A DNA stretch of 64,000 nucleotides from Actinomadura sp. NBRC 104425 (lineage in GTDB: Bacteria > Actinomycetota > Actinomycetes > Streptosporangiales > Streptosporangiaceae). The notes under the pieces are model-generated. The model made no database searches. It had not been told where the DNA came from and worked only from the letters and a program-made list of their open reading frames with translations. A program made the translations under genes and the position numbers. Numbering within the stretch: position 1 is the stretch's first letter; each line of letters opens with the position of its first letter. Where the stretch lies: the NCBI RefSeq assembly GCF_030269545.1, contig NZ_BSTN01000009.1:184363-248362 (forward strand). The letters are read 5' to 3'. Below, piece by piece: positions 36,968-48,424 of the stretch.

Positions 36968-37196
36968 GGTGTCGTCGTCTCCGGCCTGGTGGCGGCCTTC
37001 GGGCCGGCGGACCGGCGGGGCCCACGGGACGGCCGGGGCCGGAACGTCGATCGGGGCCGGGAGGTCGGCCGGGATGGCTGGGTCTGTCCCGGCCGCGGGT
37101 CCGGCCGGGGTCGGTCTGGTGGCGCGGCGGGGCGCCGGCGGACTCCGAACGGCCCGAGGACGCGCATCGTCCCCGGGCCGGTCTCGGTCGCCGCGC

Positions 37197-37421
37197 TCAC
37201 CCCTGCTTGCGGCCCGCCTTCTTGCCGAACCGCTGCTCGAAGCGTGCGACGCGGCCGCCGGTGTCCAGAATCTTCTGCTTGCCCGTGTAGAACGGGTGGC
37301 AGTTGGAGCACACGTCGGCGTGGATCACGCCGTTCTCGGCGGTGCTGCGGGTCTCGAACGTGTTGCCGCACGTGCACGTCACGGTGGTGACGACGTAGTT
37401 CGGGTGGATGTCGGGCTTCAT
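37197..37421 (-). CDS. rpmE: Ribosomal protein L31, zinc-binding (C+) form
   Basis: The 74-residue protein keeps the zinc ligands CTCG and CSNC (Cys16, Cys18, Cys37, Cys40 approximately), so it is the C+ form used under zinc sufficiency. The ATG has AGGAG at 8 bases. The basic tail (KKAGRKQG) is typical. The C- paralogue is not in this window. Confidence 0.95.
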   Translation of the reverse strand: MKPDIHPNYVVTTVTCTCGNTFETRSTAENGVIHADVCSNCHPFYTGKQKILDTGGRVARFEQRFGKKAGRKQG

Positions 37422-37650
37422 GGTTCTCCTCGCTCAGGGCGGTCGCCGGGCGCTTCCCATCGCCTGCCTGCGTTCCCACCAGGGTGGGGAGCGCATAGGG
37501 GAGGCGTGAACCGGTACCGCAGCGGTCGCACTCCAAGTGTGCCAGATACCCGAACGTGCCGAGGTCACCCGGCATTCCCCAAAGACCGGCACCGCAACGT
37601 CGAAGCTTCCCAGCCGACCGGCGGAGGGCGTCAGGGGCGCCCCCGCACGG

Positions 37651-38301
37651 TCACGTGTTGCGGCCCAGATAGGTGAGAACGGCCATCACGCGGCGGTGGC
37701 CGCCCTGGGCGGGCTGCAGGTCCAGCTTCATGAAGATGTTGGAGATGTGCTTCTCCACGGCGCCCTCGGTGACGACGAGCGCCTCGGCGATCGCCCCGTT
37801 GGAGCGGCCCTGGGCCATCAGCGCCAGCACCTCGCGCTCGCGCGGGGTGAGGGCGGCCAGCGGGTCGCCGGTGCGGCGGCGGCCGAGGAGCTGGCCGATC
37901 ACCTCGGGGTCGATGACGGTGCCGCCGGCGGCGATGCGGCGCACCGCGTCGATGAAGTCGGCCACGTCGGCCACCCGCTCCTTGAGCAGGTAGCCCACGC
38001 CCTCGGCGCCGCCGCCGATCAGGTCGGTGGCGTAGCGCTCCTCCACGTACTGCGACAGCACCAGGATGGGCGTGCCGGGGCGGCGTTCCCGGACGGCCAG
38101 CGCGGCGCGCAGGCCCTCGTCGGTGAACGACGGCGGCATCCGCACGTCCACGATGGCCAGGTCGGGCTGGTGTTCGTCCACCGCGGCGAGCAGACCGGGC
38201 CCGTCCCCCACCGCGGCGGCCGTCTCGATCCCGGCGTCGTCCAGCAGCCGGACGAGCCCCTCCCGCAGCAGCACCGAGTCCTCGGCGATCACCACCCGCA
38301 T
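37651..38301 (-). CDS. NarL/LuxR-family response regulator
   Basis: The 216-residue regulator has a receiver domain (MRVVIAEDSVLLREGLVRLL; phosphoacceptor Asp in LAIVDVRMPP) and a C-terminal LuxR HTH (LTPREREVLALMAQGRSNGAIAEAL, shown in part). It lies 44 bases after the histidine kinase on the same strand and is its partner. ATG 38301 has GAGGG very close to it. Confidence 0.92.
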   Translation of the reverse strand: MRVVIAEDSVLLREGLVRLLDDAGIETAAAVGDGPGLLAAVDEHQPDLAIVDVRMPPSFTDEGLRAALAVRERRPGTPILVLSQYVEERYATDLIGGGAEGVGYLLKERVADVADFIDAVRRIAAGGTVIDPEVIGQLLGRRRTGDPLAALTPREREVLALMAQGRSNGAIAEALVVTEGAVEKHISNIFMKLDLQPAQGGHRRVMAVLTYLGRNT

Positions 38302-38345
38302 GCCCTCGATTATCGCGGCCCCGTCCGCGTCCGCCGGGCGGGCCG

Positions 38346-39662
38346 CTACCAGGTGCACGGCAGGTCCGCGCGGACGACGGTGGGACCGCCGGGCGGGCTG
38401 TCGACGATCAGCATGCCGTCGATGGTGGCGGCGCGGTCGGCCAGGCCGGCCAGCCCGCCGCCCGGGTGCGCCACCGCCCCGCCGACCCCGTTGTCGGTGA
38501 CCTCGACGACCACCCAGGAGTCCTCGCGGGCCACCCGGACCGTGGCGCGGGTCGCCCGGGCGTACTTGGTGACGTTCGTCAGGCACTCGGCGACGATGAA
38601 GTAGGCGATGCTCTCCACCGCGGCGGGCGGGCGTTCGGGTAGGTCCACGGTTACCTCGACGGGCACGCGGGCGCGTCCGGCCAGCCCGGAGATCGCCGCG
38701 TCCAGGCCGCGGTCGGTGAGGATCGCCGGGTAGATGCCGCGGGCCAGGTCGCGCAGCTCGGTGATGGCCTCCTTGGTGCCCGCGTGCGCCTGCTCGATCA
38801 GCGCCCTCGCCCCCTCGGGGTCGTCGTCGAGCTTGGCGCGGGCCCGGCCGATGTCCATGGCGACCGCCAGCAGCCGCTGCTGCGCGCCGTCGTGCAGGTC
38901 GCGCTCGATGCGGCGGCGCTCGGCCTCGGCGGCGTCCACCCCGCGGGCCCGGCTGGCCCGCAGCCGCTCGGTGCGGGCCCGCAGCTCGCGGTTCTCCGCC
39001 TGCGAGGCGCTGGGGCCGAGCAGCGCCCGGGCCAGCAGCGCGTGCCCGATCGCGATGACGCGCGTGGCGTAGAGGCTGAGGACCAGCAGCCCGAGGCCGA
39101 CCGGGACGGCGGGCAGCGCGCCGACCGGGTTGTCCGCCCAGAACGACACCACCCCGAGGCTGACCTCGGTTCCGCCGGGCGTGGCCGCCGTGATCAGCGG
39201 CAGGAACAGGAACGTGCCGGTCGTCGCCCACATCGCGACCGCGGCGACGAACTCCACCAGCGACAGCGGGAAGCGCAGGAACAGAAACAGCAGGTCCTTC
39301 CAGGTCGCCGGGTCGCCGGCCATGACCTTCAGCTTGGTCAGCGGGTTGCGGCCGGAAGGCAGCGGCCGGTAGGGGGTGGGGATGTCGACGCCGAACGCCA
39401 GGCGCGCGAGCGTTCGTTCCAGCATCGCCGCCAGCCGCCACAGCACCATCATCGCGGCCAGCATCGGGATGCCCACCCAGAAGACCACCAGTGCGGACGA
39501 CACCGTCATCCCCACCGTCAGCCCGATCAGCCAGGCGAGCCCGAACGCGAAACCGGCCACCTGGAACACCGCCGACCGCCAGAGCAGCCAGGACCGCGCC
39601 ATGGCCACCGGCCGCCACGGCAGCTCAAGGATCGAGGCCCCGCCGCCCTTCATCTCGCCCAC
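38346..39662 (-). CDS. Sensor histidine kinase with sensor_PspC/DUF-type membrane domain
   Basis: The 438-residue kinase has an N-terminal membrane sensor of four helices, with the pattern of the actinobacterial putative-sensor domain (PLPSGRNPLTKLKVMAGDPATWKDL). A HisKA_3 domain (phospho-His in ERDLHDGAQQRLL) and a GHKL ATPase domain (AECLTNVTKYARA, DNGVGGA, GGGLAGLADR) follow. It forms a pair with the regulator downstream. The signal is unknown, though such pairs often answer membrane stress. Confidence 0.9.
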   Translation of the reverse strand: MGEMKGGGASILELPWRPVAMARSWLLWRSAVFQVAGFAFGLAWLIGLTVGMTVSSALVVFWVGIPMLAAMMVLWRLAAMLERTLARLAFGVDIPTPYRPLPSGRNPLTKLKVMAGDPATWKDLLFLFLRFPLSLVEFVAAVAMWATTGTFLFLPLITAATPGGTEVSLGVVSFWADNPVGALPAVPVGLGLLVLSLYATRVIAIGHALLARALLGPSASQAENRELRARTERLRASRARGVDAAEAERRRIERDLHDGAQQRLLAVAMDIGRARAKLDDDPEGARALIEQAHAGTKEAITELRDLARGIYPAILTDRGLDAAISGLAGRARVPVEVTVDLPERPPAAVESIAYFIVAECLTNVTKYARATRATVRVAREDSWVVVEVTDNGVGGAVAHPGGGLAGLADRAATIDGMLIVDSPPGGPTVVRADLPCTW

Positions 39663-39824
39663 ATCGACCTCCGTGCCGGGTCCGCCGTACGAACTCAGCC
39701 TGCCGGTGCCGCCTCCGCGGGGCCATGGTGCCCGCCGCCCGGTTCAGGGTGGTGATATCCCCACCCCTCGCGAGGGTCGCGATCAGCGGCGTCCGGAACC
39801 CGGCGAAGGACGGGCAATAAAGCG

Positions 39825-39857
39825 GGCGGTCGTCGCGCGGGCATCGCGACGACCGCC
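39825..39857. terminator. Hairpin after rho
   Basis: A perfect 13-bp stem (39825-39837 with 39845-39857) closes a 7-base loop. It lies 48 bases downstream of the rho stop and upstream of the histidine kinase start, so it probably ends the rho transcript. Confidence 0.75.
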
Positions 39858-39905
39858 GTCACGCACGGGCCGGTGGTGCCGCGGCGGACCACCCCCGGCG
39901 CGAGG

Positions 39906-41876
39906 TCACCGGGAGTCGGCGACCGTGGTCTGCTGGACCTGCAGCAGGAACTCGGCGTTGGACTTGGTCTCCTTCATCTTCTCGATGAGCAGCTCCAGCG
40001 CCTGCTGGGTGTCCAGGGCGTGCAGCACGCGGCGCAGCTGCCAGACCACGCGCAGCTCCTCCGGCGCCATGAGGATCTCCTCCTTGCGGGTGCCGGACGC
40101 GTCCACGTCCACCGCGGGGAAGATCCGCTTGTCGGCGAGCTGCCGGTTGAGCTTGAGCTCCATGTTGCCGGTGCCCTTGAACTCCTCGAAGATGACCTCG
40201 TCCATGCGGGACCCGGTCTCCACCAGCGCGGTGGCGAGGATGGTGAGCGAGCCGCCGTTCTCGATGTTGCGGGCCGCGCCGAAGAACCGCTTGGGCGGGT
40301 ACAGCGCGGTGGAGTCCACACCACCGGACAGGATGCGGCCCGAGGCGGGCGCGGCCAGGTTGTACGCGCGGCCCAGACGGGTGATCGAGTCGAGCAGCAC
40401 GACCACGTCGTGGCCCAGCTCCACCAGCCGCTTGGCACGTTCGATGGCCAGTTCGGCGACCGTGGTGTGGTCCTCGGCGGGACGGTCGAAGGTCGAGTGG
40501 ATGACCTCGCCCTTCACCGACCGCTGCATGTCGGTGACCTCTTCCGGGCGCTCGTCCACCAGCACCACCATCAGGTGGCACTCGGGGTTGTTCTTGGTGA
40601 TCGCGTTGGCGATCGCCTGCAGCACCATGGTCTTGCCGGCCTTGGGCGGCGAGACGATCAAACCGCGCTGCCCCTTGCCGATCGGCGACACCAGGTCGAT
40701 GATCCGCGTGGTGAGCACGTTCGGCTCGGTCTCCAGGCGCAGCCGGTCCTGCGGGTACAGCGGCGTCAGTTTGGAGAACTCGACGCGGTTCTTGGCCTGC
40801 TCGGGCTCCATCCCGTTGATGGTGTCCACCCGGACCAGCGCGTTGAACTTCTCGCGCCGTTCGCCCTCCCGCGGCTGGCGCACGGCGCCGGTGATGACGT
40901 CGCCCTTGCGCATGCCGTTCTTGCGGACCTGGGCCAGGGAGACGTACACGTCGTTGGGCCCGGCCAGGTAGCCGGTGGTGCGGATGAAGGCGTAGTTGTC
41001 GAGGATGTCGAGGATCCCGGCGACGGGGATGAGCACGTCGTCCTCGTTGATCACCGGCTCCTCGTAACGGTCGCCACGGCCGCGACCGCGGTTGCGCTCG
41101 CGGAACCGGCGGCCCCGCCGGCTGCGGCCGCCGCCGTCGCCGTCGTCGTCGGAGGACTGGCCCGATCCCTGGCCGCCGCGCTGCCGCCCCTGCTGGTCGC
41201 GGCCGTTGCGGCCGCGCTGGCGGCCGCCGTCGCGGGCGCCGTCCCGGTTGCCGTCGCGTCCGCCCTGGGCCTCGCCCTCCTCGGCGCGGGCGTCGCCCTC
41301 GGACTTGGTCTCGGACTTGGCGCCCTCGGACTTGCCGTTCTGCGCCGCGGCGGGCCGCTCGGCGTCGCGCTCGCCGCGCTCGCCCTTGCCGTCGCCCTTG
41401 GACTGGGTGCGCTCCGCCTTCTCGGCGCCCTTGTCGGTCTTGTCGGCCTTGTCGGCGGCCTTCTCAGCGGCCTTGTCGGTGGTCTTGCCCTCCTCGGCGG
41501 CCTTGTCGGCGGCCGAGACGGCCTCGGCGATGGTCACCTGACCCTCGGCGGCGTCGCGCTTGGCCGCCGAACGGGTGCGGCGCGGACGCTCGGTCTTGGT
41601 GGCAGCGGCTCCCTGCTCGCCCCCGGCCGAGCCCTCCGCCTGGGCGCCGCCCTGCTTCTCCTGGATGGCGGCGATGAGCTGGCTCTTGCGCATCCCGGTG
41701 GTGCCGGTGATGCCGAGGCTGGACGCGAGCGCCTTGAGCTCGGGCAGCACCATGGCCGACAGGCCGGTGCCGGACCGGCGACGCCGGGGGGTGGCACGCT
41801 GCTCGCTGGCCTCGGCGGCCTCGTCGGCAGGCGCCTTGCTCGTTGCGTCCGTAAGGAGTTCGCTGGATTCGCTCAC
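39906..41876 (-). CDS. rho: Transcription termination factor Rho
   Basis: The 656-residue RNA helicase has the Rho N-terminal helical domain (residues about 37-80, [19 protein letters not shown]). A low-complexity insertion of about 200 residues rich in Lys/Glu/Ala and then Arg/Gly/Asp/Asn follows. After it come the RNA-binding cold-shock domain (about 270-340) and the ATPase (P-loop [25 protein letters not shown]). Actinobacterial Rho typically carries such an insertion, which increases RNA binding and allows termination on structured RNA. GTG 41876 follows GGAAGG at 7 bases; the open frame further upstream is not Rho. It lies downstream of thrB, as in Streptomyces. Confidence 0.95.
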   Translation of the reverse strand: MSESSELLTDATSKAPADEAAEASEQRATPRRRRSGTGLSAMVLPELKALASSLGITGTTGMRKSQLIAAIQEKQGGAQAEGSAGGEQGAAATKTERPRRTRSAAKRDAAEGQVTIAEAVSAADKAAEEGKTTDKAAEKAADKADKTDKGAEKAERTQSKGDGKGERGERDAERPAAAQNGKSEGAKSETKSEGDARAEEGEAQGGRDGNRDGARDGGRQRGRNGRDQQGRQRGGQGSGQSSDDDGDGGGRSRRGRRFRERNRGRGRGDRYEEPVINEDDVLIPVAGILDILDNYAFIRTTGYLAGPNDVYVSLAQVRKNGMRKGDVITGAVRQPREGERREKFNALVRVDTINGMEPEQAKNRVEFSKLTPLYPQDRLRLETEPNVLTTRIIDLVSPIGKGQRGLIVSPPKAGKTMVLQAIANAITKNNPECHLMVVLVDERPEEVTDMQRSVKGEVIHSTFDRPAEDHTTVAELAIERAKRLVELGHDVVVLLDSITRLGRAYNLAAPASGRILSGGVDSTALYPPKRFFGAARNIENGGSLTILATALVETGSRMDEVIFEEFKGTGNMELKLNRQLADKRIFPAVDVDASGTRKEEILMAPEELRVVWQLRRVLHALDTQQALELLIEKMKETKSNAEFLLQVQQTTVADSR

Positions 41877-42367
41877 TAAGGGTCCTTCCCAGGGAGCGGG
41901 CGTAGGCCGGCGGTCGGCCAGGCAACCCGGTGGTGCGGCCCGGCGGGGGCGCCGAGTCGGGCTCCGCGGATCACGATGGGGCCGCGATCTGCGTTTTCTG
42001 AGCACAGCCAGATGATGGTCGGGGCGGTTCGCGCGTCGTCCCCGGTACCGCCACGTCCGTAGTATCGCTGGAACGGCTGACAACGGGATGTCACGGTTGC
42101 GGGAAGCCTAGTACGCGGGACCGACACGACCGAACGGCCGAACAGGTGACGCGTGGCTGACAAGCACACGGCCCCGAACGGGGCATCTGGTGCGGCAATC
42201 AGCCTAACATCACCAGGGCGCACTGCTATTCCCCAGAGGTCGATGTCTTCGCATTTTACCTAGGCGGATCGTTGCACCCGGCCGGAGCGCCGCACAGCCC
42301 CCTTCCCCCTTGCGCGCGGCGTCACGGCCGTCCGGACGTCGGGAACCGGTTCTCCCAGGCCCTGCGC
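41877..42367 (-). other. Rho leader and promoter region
   Basis: The 491 bases between thrB and rho contain no credible gene. The part 42180-42270 is less GC-rich than its surroundings and could hold the promoter or a terminator region for thrB. Rho genes are often autoregulated through long untranslated leaders; the length here would allow that. No clear hairpin with a T run or consensus promoter was found. Confidence 0.4.
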
Positions 42368-43354
42368 TCAGGACCGGATACCGGGACCGTCGGAACCATC
42401 GGGCTGAACGCAGGCGCCATGGGGGGCAACGTCCAGCGGGTGTATGTGCCACCCATTACCCACTTCCGGGCCCATCGAATCAACTTGTGATGCGGTTGTG
42501 AAGGCCAGGACAGTAGGTCCTGCCCCGGAAATCACCGCGGGCACGCCCTTGGCGCGCAGCTTTTCCACCAACGCGGCCGATTCCGGCATGGCGGGGGCCC
42601 GGTATCTCTGGTGCAGACGGTCCTCGGTCGCGTCCAGCAGCACCTCGGGGCCGAGCCCCCGGGTGAGCGCGGCGACGAGCAGGGCGGCGCGGGCGGCGTT
42701 GGCGGCGGCGTCGGCGTGCGGCACGGTCTCCGGCAGCAGCCCCCGCGCGCGCTCGGTGGCCAGCCGCGTCTGTGGGACGAACACCACGACCTGCCCGACC
42801 TCAGGGTCGAGCCGCACCAGGCGGGGGCCCTGCGGGGCCGTCCACGCGACCGTCAGGCCGCCTGCCAGGCACGGCGCGACGTTGTCGGGATGCCCCTCGA
42901 TCTCGGTGGCCAGCCGCAGCGCCGCGTCGTCGTCGAGCACCTGCCCGTGCGGGTGCAGGTGGCGCGCCGCGACGATGCCCGCGACGATCGCGGCGGACGA
43001 CGAGCCCAGGCCGCGGCTGTGCGGGATGCGGTTGACGCAGCGCAGCCGCAGCCCGGCCCAGTCGGCCCCGGTGGCGGCGGGCGCGAGCGCGTCGATGGCC
43101 TCGAACGCCCGGCGCAGCGTGGCGACGATCAGGTGCCGCTCGCCCCGTTCGGCGACCTCGGCGCCCTCGCCGTCCACCTCGATGGACAGGCCGGTGAAGC
43201 GGGCGCCGTCGAAGTCGACGTCCACCTCGACGTCGTCGTACAGCGTCAGGGCCAGGCCGAGGGAGTCGAACCCCGGGCCGAGGTTGGCGCTGGTGGCGGG
43301 CACCCGGACCCGCACCGGGCCCGGCGGGCCGGCGCCGCCCCCGCGGCGGCTCAC
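42368..43354 (-). CDS. thrB: Homoserine kinase
   Basis: The 328-residue GHMP kinase phosphorylates L-homoserine for threonine synthesis. The N-terminal [16 protein letters not shown] motif, the ATP loop [17 protein letters not shown] and the C-terminal [13 protein letters not shown] are present. GTG 43354 overlaps the thrC stop (GTGA). The C-terminus after VLAF is about 35 residues and Gly/Asp-rich. Confidence 0.94.
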   Translation of the reverse strand: MSRRGGGAGPPGPVRVRVPATSANLGPGFDSLGLALTLYDDVEVDVDFDGARFTGLSIEVDGEGAEVAERGERHLIVATLRRAFEAIDALAPAATGADWAGLRLRCVNRIPHSRGLGSSSAAIVAGIVAARHLHPHGQVLDDDAALRLATEIEGHPDNVAPCLAGGLTVAWTAPQGPRLVRLDPEVGQVVVFVPQTRLATERARGLLPETVPHADAAANAARAALLVAALTRGLGPEVLLDATEDRLHQRYRAPAMPESAALVEKLRAKGVPAVISGAGPTVLAFTTASQVDSMGPEVGNGWHIHPLDVAPHGACVQPDGSDGPGIRS

Positions 43355-44418
43355 GCCAGGCCCAGCGCGGACGCGGCCGCGTGGGCGTCCACCTTGACCG
43401 TGGTGGGGGCCGGCGCCCCGGAGATCGCCCAATCGGGGTCCTTGAGGCCGTTGCCGGTCACGGTGCACACGACCCGGGACCCGCGCGGCAGGACCCCCTG
43501 CTCGGCGGCCTGCAGCACGCCCGCCACGCTCGCCGCCGACGCGGGCTCGACGAACACGCCCTCCTCGCGGGCCAGCAGCCGGTAGGCGGCCAGGATCTGG
43601 CGGTCGGTGACGGCGTCGATCGCGCCGCCCGACTCGTCGCGCGCGGCGACCGCCAGGTCCCACGACGCGGGGTTGCCGATGCGGATCGCGGTGGCGATCG
43701 TCGACGGCTTGGCCACCGGCCCGCCCCGCACGAACGGCGCCGCCCCGCTGGCCTGGAAACCCAGCATGCGCGGGGTCCGCGATGCCACGCCGTCGGCGGC
43801 GTACTCCTTGTAGCCCATCCAGTAGGCGGAGATGTTGCCGGCGTTGCCGACCGGCAGGCAGTGCACGTCGGGCGCGTCGCCGAGCGCGTCCACGATCTCG
43901 AACGCGGCGGTCTTCTGGCCCTGCAGGCGGAAGGGGTTGACCGAGTTGACCAGCGCCACCGGGTAGTCCACGGCGAGCTTGCGGGCCAGCTCCAGGCAGT
44001 CGTCGAAGTTGCCGTCCACCTGCAGCAGCCGCGCGCCGTGCACCAGCGCCTGCGCCAGCTTGCCCATGGCGATCTTGCCCTGCGGGACGAGCACCGCGCA
44101 GGTCATCCCCGCGCGCACCGCGTAGGCGGCCGCGGACGCGGAGGTGTTGCCGGTGGACGCGCAGATCACCGCCTTGGCGCCCTCCTCGGCGGCCTTGCTG
44201 ATCGCCACCGTCATGCCGCGGTCCTTGAACGACCCGGTCGGATTGGCGCCCTCCACCTTCAGGTGGACCTCGCAGCCGGTCAGCCGGGAGACCCGCGGGG
44301 CGGGCAGCAGCGGTGTGCCCCCCTCCCGCAGAGTGATCACCGGGGTCCGGTCCGACACCGGGAGCCGGTCGCGGTACTCCTCGATCAAGCCGCGCCACGC
44401 GCGGGCGGTCGCGTTCAC
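43351..44418 (-). CDS. thrC: Threonine synthase
   Basis: The 355-residue PLP enzyme converts O-phosphohomoserine to threonine. The PLP lysine lies in [10 protein letters not shown], the phosphate-binding glycine loop in [13 protein letters not shown], and SSTGNT-type contact in [16 protein letters not shown] 44418 has AAGGAG at about 6 bases; a longer frame to 44487 lacks support. It is the short actinobacterial-plant type. It starts 112 bases after hom. Confidence 0.94.
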   Translation of the reverse strand: MNATARAWRGLIEEYRDRLPVSDRTPVITLREGGTPLLPAPRVSRLTGCEVHLKVEGANPTGSFKDRGMTVAISKAAEEGAKAVICASTGNTSASAAAYAVRAGMTCAVLVPQGKIAMGKLAQALVHGARLLQVDGNFDDCLELARKLAVDYPVALVNSVNPFRLQGQKTAAFEIVDALGDAPDVHCLPVGNAGNISAYWMGYKEYAADGVASRTPRMLGFQASGAAPFVRGGPVAKPSTIATAIRIGNPASWDLAVAARDESGGAIDAVTDRQILAAYRLLAREEGVFVEPASAASVAGVLQAAEQGVLPRGSRVVCTVTGNGLKDPDWAISGAPAPTTVKVDAHAAASALGLA

Positions 44419-44530
44419 TGTCGCTCCTTGGATGACCTGCGGTGTTGCGCAGATTCTAGAGCCCCGGGCGGGCCGGGGCGGCCGCATCCGGGCGGGTCCG
44501 CCCGCCGTCTGCCCGCCGTCTGCCCATCGT

Positions 44531-45853
44531 CTACTCGTCGGCCTCGACGCGCATGACGCTGGAGACCTCGCGGACGTTGTCGAGACCGCGCAGCCCCTGC
44601 ACCGTCGCCGACAGCGCGGCGTCCGGCGCGCGGTGCGTCACCACGACCAGCTGGGCGTCGTCGCCGAACCCGACCTGCCGTACCGCCTGAATCGACACGC
44701 CGTGCCGGGCGAACTCCTCGGCGACCGTGGCGAGCACGCCCGCCTGGTCGGCCACGTCCAGCTGGATGTAGTAGCGGGTGACGGTCTCGCCCATCGGCAG
44801 CACCGGCAGGCTGGCGTAGGTCACCTCGACCGGGCCGGACGCGCCGCCCACCAGGTTGCGGGCCACCGCCACCAGGTCGCCGAGCACCGCCGAGGCGGTG
44901 GGCGCGCCGCCCGCGCCGGCCCCGTAGAACATCAGCGACCCGGCCGATTCGGCCTCGACGAACACCGCGTTGTAGGCCTCGCGGACGCTGGCCAGCGGAT
45001 GCGACCGGGGGATCATCGCCGGGTGCACCCGGACCGACACGCCGCGCCCGTTGCGCCCGTCGGGCGAGGGGACCCGCTCGCAGATGGCCAGCAGCTTGAC
45101 CACGCTGTCCATCGCCTTGGCCCCGGCCACGTCGGCGCTGGTGACCTCCGTGATGCCCTCGCGGTGCACGTCGGCGGCGGCCACCGGGGTGTGGAAGGCC
45201 AGCTGCGCCAGGATGGCCGCCTTGGCCGCCGCGTCGAACCCCTCGACGTCGGCGGTCGGGTCGGCCTCGGCGTATCCGAGCGCCTGCGCCTCCTGCAGCG
45301 CCTCGTTGAACCCGGCGCCGTGCGTGTCCATCTGGTCGAGGATGTAGTTGGTGGTGCCGTTGACGATCCCCAGCACCCGGTGCACGTGGTCGCCCACCAG
45401 CGACTCGCGCAGCGGCCGCAGCAGCGGGATCGCCCCGGCCACCGACGCCTCGTAGTACAGGTCGGCCCCGTACTCGCGGGCGGCGGCGAACAGCGTCGCG
45501 CCGTCCTCGGCCAGCAGCGCCTTGTTCGCGGTGATCACCGACTTGCCGGACTTCATCGCCTCCAGCAGCAGCGAGCGGGCGGGCTCGATGCCGCCGATCA
45601 CCTCGATGACGATGTCCACGTCGTCCCGGGTGACCAGGGCGTGGGCGTCGGTGGTCAGCAGCGCGGGGTCCACGCCCTGGCGGACCCGGTCCGGCCGCCG
45701 CACCGCGATCCCGGCCAGCTCCAGCGGCGCGCCGATCCGCGCGGCCAGGTCGTCGGCCTGGTCGCGCAGCAGCCGCACCACCTCGGTGCCGACGACGCCG
45801 CAGCCGAGCAGCGCCACCCTCAGCCGCCGAGGCGTCCCCCGCCCAGGTTTCAC
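44531..45853 (-). CDS. hom: Homoserine dehydrogenase with ACT domain
   Basis: The 440-residue enzyme reduces aspartate semialdehyde to homoserine. It has the Rossmann motif [15 protein letters not shown], the catalytic region [29 protein letters not shown], and a C-terminal ACT domain (about residues 360-440, [21 protein letters not shown] in part) that gives threonine feedback control. GTG 45853 overlaps the lysA stop by 4 bases, giving tight coupling. Confidence 0.95.
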   Translation of the reverse strand: MKPGRGTPRRLRVALLGCGVVGTEVVRLLRDQADDLAARIGAPLELAGIAVRRPDRVRQGVDPALLTTDAHALVTRDDVDIVIEVIGGIEPARSLLLEAMKSGKSVITANKALLAEDGATLFAAAREYGADLYYEASVAGAIPLLRPLRESLVGDHVHRVLGIVNGTTNYILDQMDTHGAGFNEALQEAQALGYAEADPTADVEGFDAAAKAAILAQLAFHTPVAAADVHREGITEVTSADVAGAKAMDSVVKLLAICERVPSPDGRNGRGVSVRVHPAMIPRSHPLASVREAYNAVFVEAESAGSLMFYGAGAGGAPTASAVLGDLVAVARNLVGGASGPVEVTYASLPVLPMGETVTRYYIQLDVADQAGVLATVAEEFARHGVSIQAVRQVGFGDDAQLVVVTHRAPDAALSATVQGLRGLDNVREVSSVMRVEADE

Positions 45854-47241
45854 ACTCCTACCTCCGCATCGAGCCGCAGCAGGTCCTCGTCGGTCTCCCG
45901 GCGGACGATGACCCGCGCCTCCCCATCGCGCACCGCCACCACGGCGGGCCGGGGAACGTGGTTGTAGTTACTGGCCATTGATCGACAGTACGCACCGGTG
46001 GCCGCGACCGCCACCAGGTCGCCCGCCGAAAGATCTTCGGGCAGCCACAGATCCCGCACGACGATGTCGCCGCTCTCGCAGTGCTTGCCGACAAGTCTGC
46101 TGAGCATCGGGGCCGCATCGGACGAGCGGCTGGCCAGCGTACAGGTGTACTCGGCGCCGTACAGGGCGGTGCGGAGGTTGTCGCTCATCCCCCCGTCCAC
46201 CGAGACGTAGGTGCGCAGCCCCTCCACATCCTTGACGGTGCCGACCTGGTACAGGGTAACGCCGCCCGGACCCACGATCGCCCGGCCGGGCTCCACGGTG
46301 AGTCGCGGCATGGCCAGGCCATACGTTCGGCACTCGCGCCACACGATGGTCCTGAGCGAGTCGGCGATCGCCTTGGGGTCGTGCGGCTCGTCCCCTGTGA
46401 CATAGGCGATTCCGTAGCCTCCACCCAGGTCCAGCTCGGGCAGTTCCAGGCCGTGCTCGTCGCGGATCTGCACCAGCAGTTCGGCCAGCCGGTGCGCGGC
46501 CACCTCAAAGCCGTCCGTGTCAAAGATTTGCGACCCGATATGGGAGTGCAGCCCCACCAGCTCCAGCTGGCTCAGCGCCAGGACCCTGCGGACGGCCTCC
46601 AGCGCGGCCCCCGTGTTCCGGGAGAACCCGAACTTCTGGTCGTCATGGGCCGTGGCGATGAACTCGTGGGTGTGCGCCTCGACGCCTGTGGTGACCCTCA
46701 CCATCACCTTGGGCCGGACACCGCGCTCCTTGGCGAGGTACCCGAGCCGCGCGATCTCCTCGAACGAGTCGATGACGATGCGCCCGACCCCCACGTCCAG
46801 GGCCTTCTCCAGCTCCGCCATGGACTTGTTGCTGCCGTGGAGGGTGATGCGTTCCACCGGGAAGCCCGCCGCCAGGGCCACGGCGAGCTCGCCCCCGGTG
46901 CACACGTCCAGCCCGAGGCCCTCCTCGTTGAGCCAGCGCGCGACGGCCGTGCACAGGAACGCCTTGCCCGCGTAGTGCACCTCCCCGTCGTGGAAGGCCG
47001 CCGCATACTCGCGTGCGCGCGCCCGCACGTCCTCCTCGTCGTAGACGTACAGGGGCGTCCCGAACCTCTCCGCCAGCTCCCGTACGTCCACCCCGCCCAG
47101 GTACAGCACGCCGTTCTCACGCTTGGCGTTGCGCGGCCAGATCTGGGGCTCCAGCGCGTTCAAATCCTCCGCCGGAGGCAACGGGTGTTCTTCGGGCAGG
47201 ACGTCGGCGTGCCTCGGTCCCGCGGGGTGCACTCTGCTCAT
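45850..47241 (-). CDS. lysA: Diaminopimelate decarboxylase
   Basis: The 463-residue PLP enzyme makes L-lysine from meso-diaminopimelate. The PLP lysine is in [10 protein letters not shown], the barrel motif in [11 protein letters not shown], the glycine loop in [11 protein letters not shown], and the second-subunit Cys in HCESGDIV. An N-terminal extension of about 35 residues precedes the core. The ATG overlaps the stop of the ArgS-related gene upstream (ATGA). Confidence 0.95.
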   Translation of the reverse strand: MSRVHPAGPRHADVLPEEHPLPPAEDLNALEPQIWPRNAKRENGVLYLGGVDVRELAERFGTPLYVYDEEDVRARAREYAAAFHDGEVHYAGKAFLCTAVARWLNEEGLGLDVCTGGELAVALAAGFPVERITLHGSNKSMAELEKALDVGVGRIVIDSFEEIARLGYLAKERGVRPKVMVRVTTGVEAHTHEFIATAHDDQKFGFSRNTGAALEAVRRVLALSQLELVGLHSHIGSQIFDTDGFEVAAHRLAELLVQIRDEHGLELPELDLGGGYGIAYVTGDEPHDPKAIADSLRTIVWRECRTYGLAMPRLTVEPGRAIVGPGGVTLYQVGTVKDVEGLRTYVSVDGGMSDNLRTALYGAEYTCTLASRSSDAAPMLSRLVGKHCESGDIVVRDLWLPEDLSAGDLVAVAATGAYCRSMASNYNHVPRPAVVAVRDGEARVIVRRETDEDLLRLDAEVGV

Positions 47242-47921
47242 ATCCGCTCTCTAGGGGTCTCACCGATCGTGTTCAGGCAACTGCCGAGGGCGATGCGCGT
47301 GGCCTCCGCCAACGTGACCCGGGCCGCGTGCACCGCCCCGGGTTTCTCCGCGCCCTTCGGCAGCGCCGGACACCGCTCGTGGACGTCGTGGTACGCCTCG
47401 GCCAGCCGTTCCAGATAACGCTTCAGGGGCCGGGAACCTTGCCCCATTCGCGCGGGAAACTCACCCAGCACCCCGATCAGCCGGAGTTCCTCCTCGGCGT
47501 CCAACCCCACAGGCTCCCCTGCGTCCACCCCCAGATCCCTGGCCTGCCTGCGCACAGCGGCCGCACGCGCGTAGGCGTACCGCACGCAGAACCCGGGATT
47601 ATCGAACGTCCGCGGCCACTCCGGCCACACAGGTGCGGTGGAAATCCTCTGCCGCGGGGCCGGCTCGGGGGCCGCCTCCACGAGCCAGGTCAGCAGATCA
47701 CCGGGCCGCTCGACCCGGACCGTGACAAACCCCCCGTCGACCCGGACCTCGGCGACCCCGGCGGACGCCGCGACCCTCTCGGCGACGACCTGCGCCGACA
47801 GGCCCCTGCGCAGGGCCACCGGGCTGGCGTACAGGCCCGGCCCCACACACCTGAGCGCCACCTCGCCGGGGTCGGCCCCGGCAGCGGCCGCGAGGGCACC
47901 GCACACATCGGCTGGAGTCAC
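47238..47921 (-). CDS. ArgS-related anticodon-binding (DALR) protein without catalytic domain
   Basis: The 227-residue protein resembles only the end of arginyl-tRNA synthetase. Residues about 110-227 match the DALR anticodon-binding domain ([40 protein letters not shown] in part, and [21 protein letters not shown]). The N-terminal 95 residues are a degenerate remnant or a novel domain. HIGH and KMSKS motifs are absent. Similar genes precede lysA in many actinomycetes and have, as I recall, the family name NrtL in public annotation. The stop overlaps the lysA start. A tRNA-Arg gene lies 500 bases upstream. Start GTG 47921 has GAGG directly before it, so a later GTG at 47906 is possible. Confidence 0.75.
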   Translation of the reverse strand: MTPADVCGALAAAAGADPGEVALRCVGPGLYASPVALRRGLSAQVVAERVAASAGVAEVRVDGGFVTVRVERPGDLLTWLVEAAPEPAPRQRISTAPVWPEWPRTFDNPGFCVRYAYARAAAVRRQARDLGVDAGEPVGLDAEEELRLIGVLGEFPARMGQGSRPLKRYLERLAEAYHDVHERCPALPKGAEKPGAVHAARVTLAEATRIALGSCLNTIGETPRERI

Positions 47922-47942
47922 CCTCGTGAGACTATCCGACCA

Positions 47943-48332
47943 CTATTTGGACACTGCCGCCAGCTTCCGCACAGTCTGGATCAGATGGTTGGGGTCGAAC
48001 GGCTTGGTCACATAGGCGTCCACGCCGATCTCCTCCCCCCGCCGCACGTCGTGCTCCTGCGCCCGCGCCGTGATCATCACGACCTTGATGTGGCTCGTCG
48101 CCGGATCCTGCCGCAGCCGCACCGCGGTCACCCATCCGTCCAGCCGCGGCATCATCACGTCCAGCGTGATCACATCCGGCCCGACCTCGCGCACCTTGTC
48201 CAGGCAGTCCTGCCCGTCCACGGCCGTCGCGACCTCGAACCCCTCCAACTGCAGGTTCACGGCGATGAGCTGGCGTATCACCTCATCGTCGTCCACGACC
48301 AGCACGCGTCCCAGTGGCTCGGTCACGGCCAC
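47943..48332 (-). CDS. Single-domain response regulator (CheY-like)
   Basis: The product is a stand-alone receiver domain of about 129 residues. The acidic pocket and phosphoacceptor are seen in RVLVVDDDEVIRQLI and VITLDVMMPRLDGW, followed by the conserved Thr (VMITARA) and Lys (AYVTKPFDP). There is no output domain. The start is GTG 48332 or 48326; neither has a clear ribosome site. The gene lies 21 bases upstream of the ArgS-related gene and is read in the same direction, so it is probably the first gene of the lysA operon. The cognate kinase is unknown. Confidence 0.88.
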   Translation of the reverse strand: MAVTEPLGRVLVVDDDEVIRQLIAVNLQLEGFEVATAVDGQDCLDKVREVGPDVITLDVMMPRLDGWVTAVRLRQDPATSHIKVVMITARAQEHDVRRGEEIGVDAYVTKPFDPNHLIQTVRKLAAVSK

Positions 48333-48424
48333 GAAGGTAGTCGACCCCGCCCGCCCGCGCACAGCGAACAACGAGGTGCGCGTCAGCCCGCCGATCCTGG
48401 TAACCTTTTCTCGCAACGAACGCC

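Noticed and set aside
39873..41879. A 668-codon open frame antisense to rho
   Set aside because: It mirrors the low-complexity insertion of Rho and yields Leu/Gly/Ala repeats; there is no ribosome site and no domain.
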